Positions 54,246-63,309 of a DNA stretch of 64,000 nucleotides are shown here, in pieces (position 1 is the first letter of the stretch; each line of letters begins with the position of its first letter). The position numbers and the translations under genes were made by a program. The notes below the pieces were generated by a model that saw nothing but the letters and a program-made list of their open reading frames with translations, did no database searches and was not told where the DNA came from. The stretch covers positions 1 to 64,000 of the forward strand of contig LFLC01000038.1 of NCBI GenBank assembly GCA_001543015.1, written 5' to 3'. The stretch is from Nitrosopumilus sp. LS_AOA (GTDB taxonomy: Archaea; Thermoproteota; Nitrososphaeria; Nitrososphaerales; Nitrosopumilaceae).

Positions 54246-55662
54246 GTAAAGCACCCAATCGTGGCATTACAACTTCTACTTGCTCTCTAACTAGTTGTGT
54301 GTAATAGTTGATGAGAATATCTACCATAAGTAAAATTCCAATTCCAGAACCAAACACTCCAAGTACATCAGATACACCAGCCAATAGACCCAATATCATT
54401 GAGCCAAGAATTGTAACTGATGGAATGTACTTGTTCAATAATGCTTCAACAGGTTTGTTTGATCTTCTAAATCCAGGAATTTGTACATCTGCATCAAGTA
54501 AGTTCTGAGCTGCACTCTTTGGAGATAATCCACCAAGCTCAACCCACAATCTACCAAATACAACAACAATTCCAATCATAAACAAAACATAGCCAACTGC
54601 TCGACCCGGATCTAATGCTGCAACATCAAGACCTCTTGGAGGGGTGATGTAGTAGATGATACCGCCAATTGGGGTGTTTGGACTAGTCGGATCAAATTGC
54701 GCTATAAAATTCATAAAGAAATTATTGTTCCGCGGGTTCATGTTCGCCCAAAGCATCTGGAACATAAAGACAGCATTTGCAGTAAGTGCTGAGGCTAAGA
54801 TAACAGGAATGTTTGAGACATACATCAATTTGATAGGATAAACTGCATTAAATCCTCGATACTTTGTTGAGACAATTGGAATTTCAATTTTCATTCCTTG
54901 TGTAAATACCAAGATTAGTAAAATTCCTCCAGTAAGACACAGTCCAAAGATACTCGGGAGTTGATTCGAACGGAATAAAATATTCGAAATATCGCCACCA
55001 CCAATTGACTGTACAATGTATGGGATAATACCAATCATGCCACCATCACCCGCAGGTAACGGACTAAACATACTCCAGAGAATTTGTTGAGCAACTCCTG
55101 CCATAATGAACAAACTAATTCCACTACCAAGACCCCAACCTTTCTGAATCAACTCATCTAAGAACATGATAATAATTGACGCCGCCATCAGCTGCCCTAT
55201 CATCACATACAAAAAGTTAGGATCAGATACACCAGGTCCATAAACTGCAGTAGCATATACGATTGATTCTGCTACAATTACAATGTAGGTAACTAGTTTT
55301 GTTGCAGTCTGGAAAATTCCTCGCTCTTCTGGTTTTTTGAAATCAAATTTAAGAATATCAGAACCTCTAAGCAATTGCATCAAGAGTCCAGCAGTTACAA
55401 TCGGCCCAATTCCTAATTCAACAAGGGTTCCTTGTTGGGATGCAAAAATAACTCTAGCAAAGGCTAGGAAATCAAATTGTGGTGCTGTAGCACCAAATAA
55501 CGGGGTCTGCCCCATAACCATGTAGATGAGTAATGCAACACTGCACCACAGCAATCTAGTTTGAAGTGAAATTTTCTTTTTTGGTTTTGGAACTTGAGGA
55601 AGATAAGGCTCTACTTTGAAAACGATTTTTCGAATAAATGCAGTAATACTACCCTCAGCCAT
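54232..55662 (-). CDS. secY: Protein translocase subunit SecY
   Basis: 476 residues, ten membrane segments; plug and pore-ring region in TAGLLMQLLRGSDIL, and the C-terminal VEVVMPRLGALLGRK. Central channel of the Sec translocon exporting the secreted proteins seen at the left of the window. Overlaps rpl15 by 8 nt. Confidence 0.96.
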   Translation of the reverse strand: MAEGSITAFIRKIVFKVEPYLPQVPKPKKKISLQTRLLWCSVALLIYMVMGQTPLFGATAPQFDFLAFARVIFASQQGTLVELGIGPIVTAGLLMQLLRGSDILKFDFKKPEERGIFQTATKLVTYIVIVAESIVYATAVYGPGVSDPNFLYVMIGQLMAASIIIMFLDELIQKGWGLGSGISLFIMAGVAQQILWSMFSPLPAGDGGMIGIIPYIVQSIGGGDISNILFRSNQLPSIFGLCLTGGILLILVFTQGMKIEIPIVSTKYRGFNAVYPIKLMYVSNIPVILASALTANAVFMFQMLWANMNPRNNNFFMNFIAQFDPTSPNTPIGGIIYYITPPRGLDVAALDPGRAVGYVLFMIGIVVVFGRLWVELGGLSPKSAAQNLLDADVQIPGFRRSNKPVEALLNKYIPSVTILGSMILGLLAGVSDVLGVFGSGIGILLMVDILINYYTQLVREQVEVVMPRLGALLGRK

Positions 55663-56080
55663 TGTCAGTCAACACTTCTCCCCCAACAGCTTTTAGTTTT
55701 TCTTCAGCAGATGCTGTGAATTTTTTTATTTTGACGGAATAGGGGTTTGTAATTTTTCCGCCACCAAGGAGTTTCTCATATCCTGCACTTTCAAGATCAA
55801 TGATTTTCTTTCCTCCTTCTTCTTTTCCGAACTTTGTGAATAAATCATCTAGGTCTCTAATACTAGTCCATTTTTTTGTAATATTTGGGTGAGGTGTTTT
55901 AGCGGCAACATGACCATAATGATCTGGGTCTTCTTTTAGCATACTACTGTAATGATGTTTCTGAAAACCAGTTTGTCCAAGACCACCTTTATGACCACTT
56001 GCACGGTGCTGAGCTACTTGGCCCCATCCCATGTGTCGTCCGCCTCTAAGTCGTCTTGTTTTTTTTAATCTAGTTGCCAT
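55655..56080 (-). CDS. rpl15: Large ribosomal subunit protein L15 (uL15)
   Basis: 141 residues; the basic N-terminus KKTRRLRGGRHMGWGQVAQHRASGHKGG is the rRNA-binding tail typical of archaeal L15. Standard place before secY. Confidence 0.95.
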   Translation of the reverse strand: MATRLKKTRRLRGGRHMGWGQVAQHRASGHKGGLGQTGFQKHHYSSMLKEDPDHYGHVAAKTPHPNITKKWTSIRDLDDLFTKFGKEEGGKKIIDLESAGYEKLLGGGKITNPYSVKIKKFTASAEEKLKAVGGEVLTDNG

Positions 56081-56081
56081 G

Positions 56082-56549
56082 TTAAATCATTCTCCTTACA
56101 ATAGTGTCAAGTTCTTTATTTTTTCCAAGCATTCCTTTTTGTCCATACAATTTCTTGGTACTTCTTTTGAATCCGTGTACGGGTGGTGCTAATGCAAACC
56201 AAGGTTTTAGTGGTTTTAATTTTGATAGTGTTGCTTTTCCTTCAGCCAATGCAGTTCCTAATTCTGCAGTACTTGCAAATCCTAGTTCTTTAATATCATC
56301 AGCAGTTACTTTTTGATAACCACCTTTTCTTGCTTTCTTTTCAACTAGTTCTTGTGCTAGTGATGCATCAATTTCAATCCAAGAAACATAGTGTTGTACT
56401 TTTTTTAGCATTCCTAAAACATTATCTTTAGCAGGTAAAATTGTTGCACGATATTTTTTTTCTAATTTCATCAACATCATTGTATGAGTTGCCCAGTAAG
56501 GACAGTCAGCTTGACCTTTAATTCGAACTACAAGGATTGCATTTGTCAT
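56082..56549 (-). CDS. rpl30: Large ribosomal subunit protein L30 (uL30)
   Basis: Start set at ATG 56549 (TNAILVVRIKGQ); TTG 56558, which overlaps the rps5 stop as TTGA, is possible and adds three residues. ~155 residues, archaeal/eukaryotic L7-type. GLPPPVHGFKR-like text (WFALAPPVHGFKRSTKKLYGQKG) near the C-terminus confirms it. Confidence 0.94.
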   Translation of the reverse strand: MTNAILVVRIKGQADCPYWATHTMMLMKLEKKYRATILPAKDNVLGMLKKVQHYVSWIEIDASLAQELVEKKARKGGYQKVTADDIKELGFASTAELGTALAEGKATLSKLKPLKPWFALAPPVHGFKRSTKKLYGQKGMLGKNKELDTIVRRMI

Positions 56550-56554
56550 TTTTA

Positions 56555-57277
56555 TCAACCTTGACTAAATGTCTGTCTCAGACAATCCAATACGGCTTTA
56601 GAAGTTGAACTCATTGTAGGAGTAGAGCCTTTAGCAGTAGTCCATGCGTCTTTAAGACCAGCTAATTCCAATAATCGTTTAATTTTACCACCTGCAACAA
56701 GACCTAATCCTCTAGGTGCAGGAATAATTTCAATTGTAACACTTCCACCTTTTCCCTTTACCTTGAATGGGACTGAATGGTTTTGATCACATCTACATTC
56801 CCAACTGCCACATCCTAGTTTGATAGGACTAACATTAAGGAATGCTTGACTAGTTGCTTTTTCAATTGCAATTCTCATTTGTTTTGATTTACCTCTACCA
56901 ATTCCCAAATAACCATTTTCATTTCCTGCTGCAACGATTGCTTTGAATCTAGTTGATTGACCGTTTGAAGTCATTTTTTGAATAATACCAACATCAACTA
57001 CTTCACTTTTTAAATCTGGAAGTAATTTTTTAATAATTCCTGCTTCTTGAATTCTTAATCCTAATTCTAATATTTCCTCAATTGATGTAATTTCTCCTGC
57101 ATCTACTTTTTTACCCAAGCTAGTTTTTGGGACCCAAACCTCTTCTACTGGTTCTCTTCGTGGTCTTCTTGGTTTATCACCAACACCGCCTGGTGGACCT
57201 CGTCCATAAATTACTGGTCTTCCTCTAGGACCTCCTTGTCCTGATGGTTTTGATTGTGGTTTTGATGCTTGACTCAA
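56555..57277 (-). CDS. rps5: Small ribosomal subunit protein S5 (uS5)
   Basis: 240 residues; GNENGYLGIGRGKSKQMRIAIEKA and RGLGLVAGGKIKRLLELAG are diagnostic. A Gly/Pro/Arg-rich N-terminal extension (KPSGQGGPRGRPVIYGRGPPGG) is longer than usual and probably disordered RNA-binding. TTG start one base after the rpl18 stop. Confidence 0.95.
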   Translation of the reverse strand: MSQASKPQSKPSGQGGPRGRPVIYGRGPPGGVGDKPRRPRREPVEEVWVPKTSLGKKVDAGEITSIEEILELGLRIQEAGIIKKLLPDLKSEVVDVGIIQKMTSNGQSTRFKAIVAAGNENGYLGIGRGKSKQMRIAIEKATSQAFLNVSPIKLGCGSWECRCDQNHSVPFKVKGKGGSVTIEIIPAPRGLGLVAGGKIKRLLELAGLKDAWTTAKGSTPTMSSTSKAVLDCLRQTFSQG

Positions 57278-57278
57278 T

Positions 57279-57761
57279 TTACTTTACCTCGCCATCAATA
57301 GTTGATTTCATTTTTGAAACGTCATTTTTTACTGTTAGATGTTTACCATTAATTCTGTCTTCAGGTGGAAATGTGTCCTCACTTGCTGGAACTTTTAATC
57401 CTGCATCAATAATTCCTTTGAGTGCTGCAGCCATTCTTTGTGTGTATCTTTTAGTGCCAGTGTAAAGAATTGCATTTTTTGCACCTTTACTAATTGCTTT
57501 TTTTCCTGCCAAATATCCAGTTAGATATGCTGCAGGTACACTTTTTCTTGAACCCTTCCATCCTTTCTCAATTAGGTATCTAGAGTGAGCAGATGAGATA
57601 ACTTTGTCTCCAGTCATGCCAGGTGTTAAAATTTGGACTTGGGTGTTTTGATTAGAAATGGTAACTGTGATAAAATCGCGCTTGCCAATTAACATGGTTC
57701 CACGTTTTCTATAATTGGTCTTCTCCTCTCGTAATCTACGCAATATTTTAGAATAGGCCAT
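57279..57761 (-). CDS. rpl18: Large ribosomal subunit protein L18 (uL18)
   Basis: 160 residues; REEKTNYRKRGTMLIGKRDFITV and GKRDF-like 5S rRNA-binding text, with AYLTGYLAGKKAISKGAKNAILYTGT. First gene of the spc-operon fragment in this window; rpl19e and upstream members are not here, as argF lies next instead. Confidence 0.95.
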   Translation of the reverse strand: MAYSKILRRLREEKTNYRKRGTMLIGKRDFITVTISNQNTQVQILTPGMTGDKVISSAHSRYLIEKGWKGSRKSVPAAYLTGYLAGKKAISKGAKNAILYTGTKRYTQRMAAALKGIIDAGLKVPASEDTFPPEDRINGKHLTVKNDVSKMKSTIDGEVK

Positions 57762-57797
57762 ATATGAAAAACGATTTTGAAATTGCTCTTATAACTG

Positions 57798-58712
57798 TTA
57801 AGCGTGAATCAGAGAAACTAGCAAAGCTTTCTGAGTATGTAAACGATTTTCTGCCTCATCCCAAACAACAGATTGAACTCCATCAATTACATCTGATGTT
57901 ACTTCTTGTCCTCGCTTTGCAGGAAGACAATGCATAAAGATCGCATCCTTTTTTGCAGCACTCATTAATTTTGAATTAACCTGATATTTTGGTAGGAATT
58001 TTTTCATTCGTTTTGGATCTACATTATGAATTGATGAAAAAGTGTCAGAAACTACAACGTCTGCATTTTTTACTGCAACAAATGGATCGGTAGTTAGTTC
58101 AACTGCAGTTGATTTCTTTGCTTGCTTTACTACAGTCTTATTTGGTTCAAATCCTTTAGGGGTAGCAATAGAGATTTTGACTCCAGATAATGCAGCACCA
58201 TATATCATTGAATTACAAACATTATTCCCATCACCAATCCATGCAATTTTTAGACCCTTGAATTTTTTCTTCTTTTCTTTGATAGTCATAAAGTCTGCTA
58301 ATATTTGACAAGGATGAAAAGTATCAGATAGTCCATTAATCACGGGAACTGTTGAATGCTCAGATAGTTTTTCAAGTAATGTATGATCATAAACACGTGC
58401 CATGATACAGTTAGTGTATCGTGACAGAGTCTTTGCAGTATCCTCAATTGATTCACCACGAGATAGTTGCATGTCATCTGAAGACAAGTTAATTGCATGT
58501 CCACCTAGTTGGAACATTCCAATCTCAAAACTAACACGAGTTCGAGTTGATGGTTTTTGGAAAATCATAGTTAATGTTTTATTTTTTAAAACAGGTTTGT
58601 TGTCCTTACCTTTGAGTTGTTTTTTTAGTTTAATTGATTCATCAATTAATCCTAAAAATTCCTTTGGGGTTAATTCCGCTAAAGTGAGTAAATTTTTTGT
58701 TTTTAATTTCAT
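57798..58712 (-). CDS. argF: Ornithine carbamoyltransferase
   Basis: It makes citrulline from ornithine and carbamoyl phosphate. 304 residues; carbamoyl-phosphate loop [39 protein letters not shown] and ornithine-site [22 protein letters not shown] overlap with ftsY, so the two are in one operon. Confidence 0.95.
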   Translation of the reverse strand: MKLKTKNLLTLAELTPKEFLGLIDESIKLKKQLKGKDNKPVLKNKTLTMIFQKPSTRTRVSFEIGMFQLGGHAINLSSDDMQLSRGESIEDTAKTLSRYTNCIMARVYDHTLLEKLSEHSTVPVINGLSDTFHPCQILADFMTIKEKKKKFKGLKIAWIGDGNNVCNSMIYGAALSGVKISIATPKGFEPNKTVVKQAKKSTAVELTTDPFVAVKNADVVVSDTFSSIHNVDPKRMKKFLPKYQVNSKLMSAAKKDAIFMHCLPAKRGQEVTSDVIDGVQSVVWDEAENRLHTQKALLVSLIHA

Positions 58713-60049
58713 TTCTTAAAGAACCCGAACCTTCCTTTCTTTTTAGATTTTTCTTCTTTATCATGTTTTTGTACATCATCATCCTCGGAATCATCGACTG
58801 TAGGTTTTGATTCACCAGGGTTTGGTTTTCCGTTTTTAATCCACTCACGAATTTTTTTGCCAAGCTTGATTGCGTCGTCATCGTTTTCTGGTGGAGGTAC
58901 AGAAAATAGTTCTGAATAAGTTGTAATTTCATTATCATTAATTCCATGGAAAGGATCATCGCTAGAAGTTTCTGAAGTTGGTTCAGGTGTTGGTTCAGGT
59001 TCTGGTGTTGGTTCAGGTTCTGGTGTTGGTTCAGGTTCTGGTGTTGGTTCAGGTTCTGGAGTTGGTTCAGATGTTGGTTCTGGAGTTGGTTCTGGAGTTG
59101 GTTCTGGAGTTGGTTCTGATTCCTTCTTTAATTCAACATCATCTAATGAACCAAAAACAGTTTCAAGGAAAGAGTCCTTATCAAAGGGTTTTAGATCAGG
59201 GTATTCTTGACCAACTCCAAGATAAAGAATTGGAGTAGATGTAACTTGGACAATAGATAACGCAGCACCACCACGTGCATCAGCATCACTCTTAGTCAAA
59301 ATAGAAGCATCAAAATCCACATACTTGAAGAATTCACGGGCTTGATTGACAGTATCATTTCCAGCTAAAGAGTCACCTACAAAAATTTTCATATCAGGCT
59401 TTACTACTTTGGTAATTTTTTCAATTTGTTGCATCAAGTTTTCACTTGTTTGCATTCTTCCAGCAGTATCAATTAGCACACAATCTGTTTTGTGTGATTT
59501 TGCATACAAAACAGCATCTCGAGCAACAGCTGCTGGATCTGAATTATAATTTTGGGCTACAAGTTTTAGATTTAGTCGCTTAGTGTGCTCACGTAGTTGC
59601 TCAATTGCACCAGCTCTAAAGGTATCAGCTGCTGCAACAACAATAGAATATTTTGCTTGTTGTAACAGATATGCCATTTTAGCTAGAGATGTGGTTTTTC
59701 CAGTTCCATTAATTCCCACAAATAGTATCAAGAAAGGTTGGTTCTGTTTCTTTTTTTCATTAATTTTTTCAAACAGATCATATGTTCCCGCATTATCAAA
59801 CAATGCAGAGATGTAAGAAATCAAATTATCTTTAACAAATTTTTCAATAGTATGTTTGTCAACTTTTGCTCCAATCAATTTTTCTTTAAGATTTACTTTA
59901 ATCCCGTCAATTACTTCAGTAGCGACATCTGATTCCATTAATGAGAGTTCTAATTGAAATAGAATGTCTTCAATGTCTTTTTCTTTAAGTTCTTTTTCTC
60001 CAAAACTTTTCGCTGCATTAGAAAATGCATTACGAAGATTATCAAACAT
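58709..60049 (-). CDS. ftsY: SRP receptor FtsY with long acidic C-terminal extension
   Basis: 446 residues. N-terminal helices then the NG GTPase: [18 protein letters not shown] (G1), [19 protein letters not shown] (G3), [10 protein letters not shown] (G4) and [13 protein letters not shown]. After the normal end (~300) come about 145 extra residues: a (E-P-T-P) repeat run, an acidic segment and a basic-aromatic end [11 protein letters not shown]. Bacterial FtsY puts its acidic A-domain at the N-terminus; here it is at the C-terminus. The tail may bind membrane or SecY. Three bases after pfdA. Confidence 0.94.
   Translation of the reverse strand: MFDNLRNAFSNAAKSFGEKELKEKDIEDILFQLELSLMESDVATEVIDGIKVNLKEKLIGAKVDKHTIEKFVKDNLISYISALFDNAGTYDLFEKINEKKKQNQPFLILFVGINGTGKTTSLAKMAYLLQQAKYSIVVAAADTFRAGAIEQLREHTKRLNLKLVAQNYNSDPAAVARDAVLYAKSHKTDCVLIDTAGRMQTSENLMQQIEKITKVVKPDMKIFVGDSLAGNDTVNQAREFFKYVDFDASILTKSDADARGGAALSIVQVTSTPILYLGVGQEYPDLKPFDKDSFLETVFGSLDDVELKKESEPTPEPTPEPTPEPTSEPTPEPEPTPEPEPTPEPEPTPEPEPTPEPTSETSSDDPFHGINDNEITTYSELFSVPPPENDDDAIKLGKKIREWIKNGKPNPGESKPTVDDSEDDDVQKHDKEEKSKKKGRFGFFKK
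58976..59118 (-). repeat. Low-complexity EPTP-coding repeat in ftsY
   Basis: Tandem 12- and 18-bp units (ggttcaggttctggtgtt and variants) encode EPTPEP repeats. Expansion-prone; also creates the false plus-strand ORF at 58978-59238. Confidence 0.9.
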
Positions 60050-60052
60050 GGT

Positions 60053-60493
60053 TTATCCTGAAGTTGGGGGTGGGTTTGGTGGTTGTTGCATTGATTGCAT
60101 CATTTGATTGATTTGAGCTTTTCCTTGTTCAAGTCGTTGTGATGCATCTTGTTTTTTTACAGCAGTATCTTGCAAAGCAACCTCAATTTCTTTAATTCGT
60201 GCCTCAAGATAGTTTATTGCTGAAGGAAAATCTTTCTCCACTGCAATTCCTGCACCTATATTCATAACAATTTTTTGATTTGATGAAATTTTTGTTGGAA
60301 TGTATGTTCCCATTCCAATTGGAACTAGAGTTTCAGATTCAGGTTTTAGACTAAGTGATTTAATGGATTCAATAGCTGCTGTAGTCTCCCTCAAAATATT
60401 TAGAAATGTTCCTTCTCTTTGAGATAAATCAGAAAAATATGTTTCAAGCATTTGCATTTGCTGCATTAATTGCTCGGCCTGTTCTTCACTCAT
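60053..60493 (-). CDS. pfdA: Prefoldin alpha subunit
   Basis: 146 residues: coiled coil, double beta hairpin (ETLVPIGMGTYIPTKISSNQKIVMNIGAGIAVEK), coiled coil. Partners the beta subunit at 27.7 kb. Start of the pfdA-ftsY-argF operon, the usual archaeal neighbourhood. Confidence 0.93.
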   Translation of the reverse strand: MSEEQAEQLMQQMQMLETYFSDLSQREGTFLNILRETTAAIESIKSLSLKPESETLVPIGMGTYIPTKISSNQKIVMNIGAGIAVEKDFPSAINYLEARIKEIEVALQDTAVKKQDASQRLEQGKAQINQMMQSMQQPPNPPPTSG

Positions 60494-60587
60494 TTACAAC
60501 AAACCATTCCCAGATGGTTATAAATTCACTCATAGAATGACAGGAAAAAATCAAAAAATAGAATAAATAAAAAATAGAGATTGAAAT

Positions 60588-61208
60588 CTATTTTGCTTTT
60601 GAGAATCTAGATTCTACTTCATCCCAATTAACTACATTCCACCATGCTGCAATGTAGACTGGTCTTTTGTTTTGATAGTTGAGATAGTATGCATGTTCCC
60701 AAACATCACAACCTAACAATGGAACTAATCCTTCTGTTCTTGGACTAGTTTGATTTGGCATTGATTTGTACTCAACCTTTCCTGAAGAAGGATTGTATAC
60801 TAACCATCCCCAACCACTGCCTTGAATTACGGCTGTAGTAGATGTGAATTTCTCTTTAAAGTCAGAGAAGCTTCCAAATGAATCATTAATTGCATCAGCA
60901 ATTGATCCTCCAGGTTCTCCGCCTCCGTTTGCTTTCATGTTATTCCAAAATAACCTGTGGTTATCAAAACCACCACCATTGAAATTAACTGCACCTCTTT
61001 TGTCCTCTGGAACTGATTTGATATCAGATAAAATTTCAAGAATATCTTTATCTTGAATTTCAGCAGGACATCCTTCAAGAGCTGCATTTAGTTTGTCAGT
61101 GTATGCTTGATGATGTTTTGTGTGATGAATCTCCATTGTTTTTGCATCAATGTGAGGTTCTAATGCATCATATGCATATGGCATTTCAGGAAGAGTGTAT
61201 TTTCCCAT
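60588..61208 (-). CDS. sod: Superoxide dismutase (Fe/Mn family)
   Basis: Start at ATG 61208 ([17 protein letters not shown]); the track's eight earlier codons are leader. 206 residues. Metal ligands: His in [12 protein letters not shown], His in NHRLFWNNM region, Asp and His in [13 protein letters not shown]. Handles superoxide made by the respiratory chain of an aerobic ammonia oxidiser. Fe or Mn not decided. The ~95-base gap to pfdA has no feature. Confidence 0.95.
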   Translation of the reverse strand: MGKYTLPEMPYAYDALEPHIDAKTMEIHHTKHHQAYTDKLNAALEGCPAEIQDKDILEILSDIKSVPEDKRGAVNFNGGGFDNHRLFWNNMKANGGGEPGGSIADAINDSFGSFSDFKEKFTSTTAVIQGSGWGWLVYNPSSGKVEYKSMPNQTSPRTEGLVPLLGCDVWEHAYYLNYQNKRPVYIAAWWNVVNWDEVESRFSKAK

Positions 61209-61285
61209 GACAAATTTTGTTAATTTATTCAATTTATTGCTTTAGTAAGCAATTCATTTTTACTGTTAATTTATCTAGAAAATTT

Positions 61286-63307
61286 GTGAGATCATTAGTA
61301 ATTTTTTCATTAATTCTGATTATTTGTGCAAGTCTCATTTTCTCTCAACTACAAAATGAAAATATAATTCGAACATATTTAGATAAAAGTATTCCATACA
61401 TTGGAACTGAAATTCCAAGAATAGATGGAATTGATGGAACAGGAATTAAAATTGCAGTAATTGATACAGGAGTTGATTTCAACCATCCAGATTTGTTTGG
61501 ATGGATAGATGGCAAAGTGATTGGAGGGTATAATTTTATTCAGGAAGGAGAGCCACCTCTAGATAAGAATGGTCACGGCACTCAAGTTGCAGGTGTAATT
61601 GCTGCAGATGGGCAAGTCAAAGGTGTTGCACATAAAGCAAAAATTCTCGCATACAAAGTATCAGAAGATGGTGAAGGTGTATCATCAGAATTAATCACAA
61701 AGGCAATAAACAAAGCAATGGAGGATGGTGCAGATATTATCAATATTAGTTTAGGATTAAACAAAACAAATGCAAAGATTGAGCGAGCAATAACTCATGC
61801 AGTAGAAAATGGAATGTTTGTAGTAGTTGCTGCAGGAAATGATGGACCAGATTTTAAAACCATTGGCAGTCCTGGAATGAATTTAGGAGCAGTTACAGTT
61901 GGTGCAACATACAACAATCTAACATCAAGTCTAGTTGCAACATTAGAAGTAGATGAGAAATCATATACAGTAATTCCAATGGTTGGAACTACAAAAATTG
62001 ATGGACCAATATCTGAGAAAATAATTGTTGCAGGTCATGGGAAAATTAGTGATTTAGAAGGACTAGATGTTAGAGGTGTAATAGTAATTGTTGAGAGGGG
62101 AAGTGATGTTGAAGGAGAATTACTATACTTTTCAATTAAAGAAGAAAACGTAGCTAATGCAGGGGCAAAAGCTCTAATTGTGTATAATAATATTTCAGGA
62201 ATATTTTTGGGGGAGTTAATTCATGAATTTATCAGACCAGATTACAAACCACAAATTCCAGTAGTATCAATGGATAGAGAAGAAGGACTAGAAGTTATCA
62301 AATCAATTCAAAATGGCAACAAGGCAAATATGCATTTGTTTTACAATCCAGATTTTGTGACACACTTTAGTTCACGGGGACCTGTTTCACCATTTTACAT
62401 AAAACCTGATCTAGTGGCACCAGGTGCATACATCAATACAACACAAAGTGGTGCTGGGTATAATTTTACTAGTGGAACAAGTTATGCTGCCCCTCATGTT
62501 AGCGGTGCTGCAGCATTATTACTTCAAAAAAATCCTGACCTTCTCAATTATGAGTTAAGATCACTATTACTCACAACAACTGAGCCTGTATCTGATGCAT
62601 ATGGACAAGCATTCTCTATTTCAGAAGCTGGATCAGGTAGACTAGATATTGGAAATGCGTTTGGGGCAAACCTAATCATCATGCCACCAAATTTTGTTGC
62701 AAGTGTGTCACTAGATGATACAATGATTCAACAAAATTTTGAATTAAAATTACTTGCTGGAACTATGGATGGAATAAAAATTAATTTTGATGGCCCAGAA
62801 TTTATTGACTTTTCACATGTTATTGATGGAAACACTTTACAAATTACAATGAATATTTCAGGAGAAGATTTTGGGGACCATGAAGGAAAATTAATCATCA
62901 ATCATCAAAGTACAAAATACACAATTCCATATCTATTACACTACACTCAAGGTTCAGTTTCTGTAAATCAGCAAGACCAGAAACTTTTCTTTGAGATTAA
63001 TCATCCACAAGAATGGAGTTTTGCAAAAATTTCGGTGATTAATAGCAAAGATGGTAAGGTGGATACTACAACAATAAAGCCTGACAAAAATTCATCAATT
63101 AAAATTTATGAAAATTCATTATATTGGATTGATGCTAAAATCAGAGTCAATGGAACAACATTTGATGCATTTAACACAATTCAAATCACCACACTAGATA
63201 AGAATCCAAATAGATTTGAAATTATAGATATTCCAGAAAAGCAGATTGGAATTATTGCAGGAATTGTTATTCTTGTAGGTGTGATTGGATTAATTAAAAG
63301 ACGATAA
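61286..63307 (+). CDS. Membrane-anchored subtilisin-like serine protease (S8) with PA domain
   Basis: The track starts at TTG 61217, overlapping sod; GTG 61286 begins a clean signal peptide (RSLVIFSLILIICASLIFS), so I prefer it (673 residues). Catalytic triad: Asp in AVIDTGVDFNHPD, His in NGHGTQVAGV, Ser in GTSYAAPHVSGAAALLL; oxyanion Asn in AAGNDGP. A protease-associated domain is inserted (ANAGAKALIVYNN), followed by beta domains and a C-terminal TM with IKRR stop. It faces outside and may process S-layer or other surface proteins. Start position remains open. Confidence 0.9.
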   Translation: MRSLVIFSLILIICASLIFSQLQNENIIRTYLDKSIPYIGTEIPRIDGIDGTGIKIAVIDTGVDFNHPDLFGWIDGKVIGGYNFIQEGEPPLDKNGHGTQVAGVIAADGQVKGVAHKAKILAYKVSEDGEGVSSELITKAINKAMEDGADIINISLGLNKTNAKIERAITHAVENGMFVVVAAGNDGPDFKTIGSPGMNLGAVTVGATYNNLTSSLVATLEVDEKSYTVIPMVGTTKIDGPISEKIIVAGHGKISDLEGLDVRGVIVIVERGSDVEGELLYFSIKEENVANAGAKALIVYNNISGIFLGELIHEFIRPDYKPQIPVVSMDREEGLEVIKSIQNGNKANMHLFYNPDFVTHFSSRGPVSPFYIKPDLVAPGAYINTTQSGAGYNFTSGTSYAAPHVSGAAALLLQKNPDLLNYELRSLLLTTTEPVSDAYGQAFSISEAGSGRLDIGNAFGANLIIMPPNFVASVSLDDTMIQQNFELKLLAGTMDGIKINFDGPEFIDFSHVIDGNTLQITMNISGEDFGDHEGKLIINHQSTKYTIPYLLHYTQGSVSVNQQDQKLFFEINHPQEWSFAKISVINSKDGKVDTTTIKPDKNSSIKIYENSLYWIDAKIRVNGTTFDAFNTIQITTLDKNPNRFEIIDIPEKQIGIIAGIVILVGVIGLIKRR

Positions 63308-63309
63308 AT

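Noticed and set aside
58978-59238. 86-aa plus ORF ([13 protein letters not shown]...)
   Set aside because: Artefact of reading the EPTP-coding repeat of ftsY on the opposite strand.
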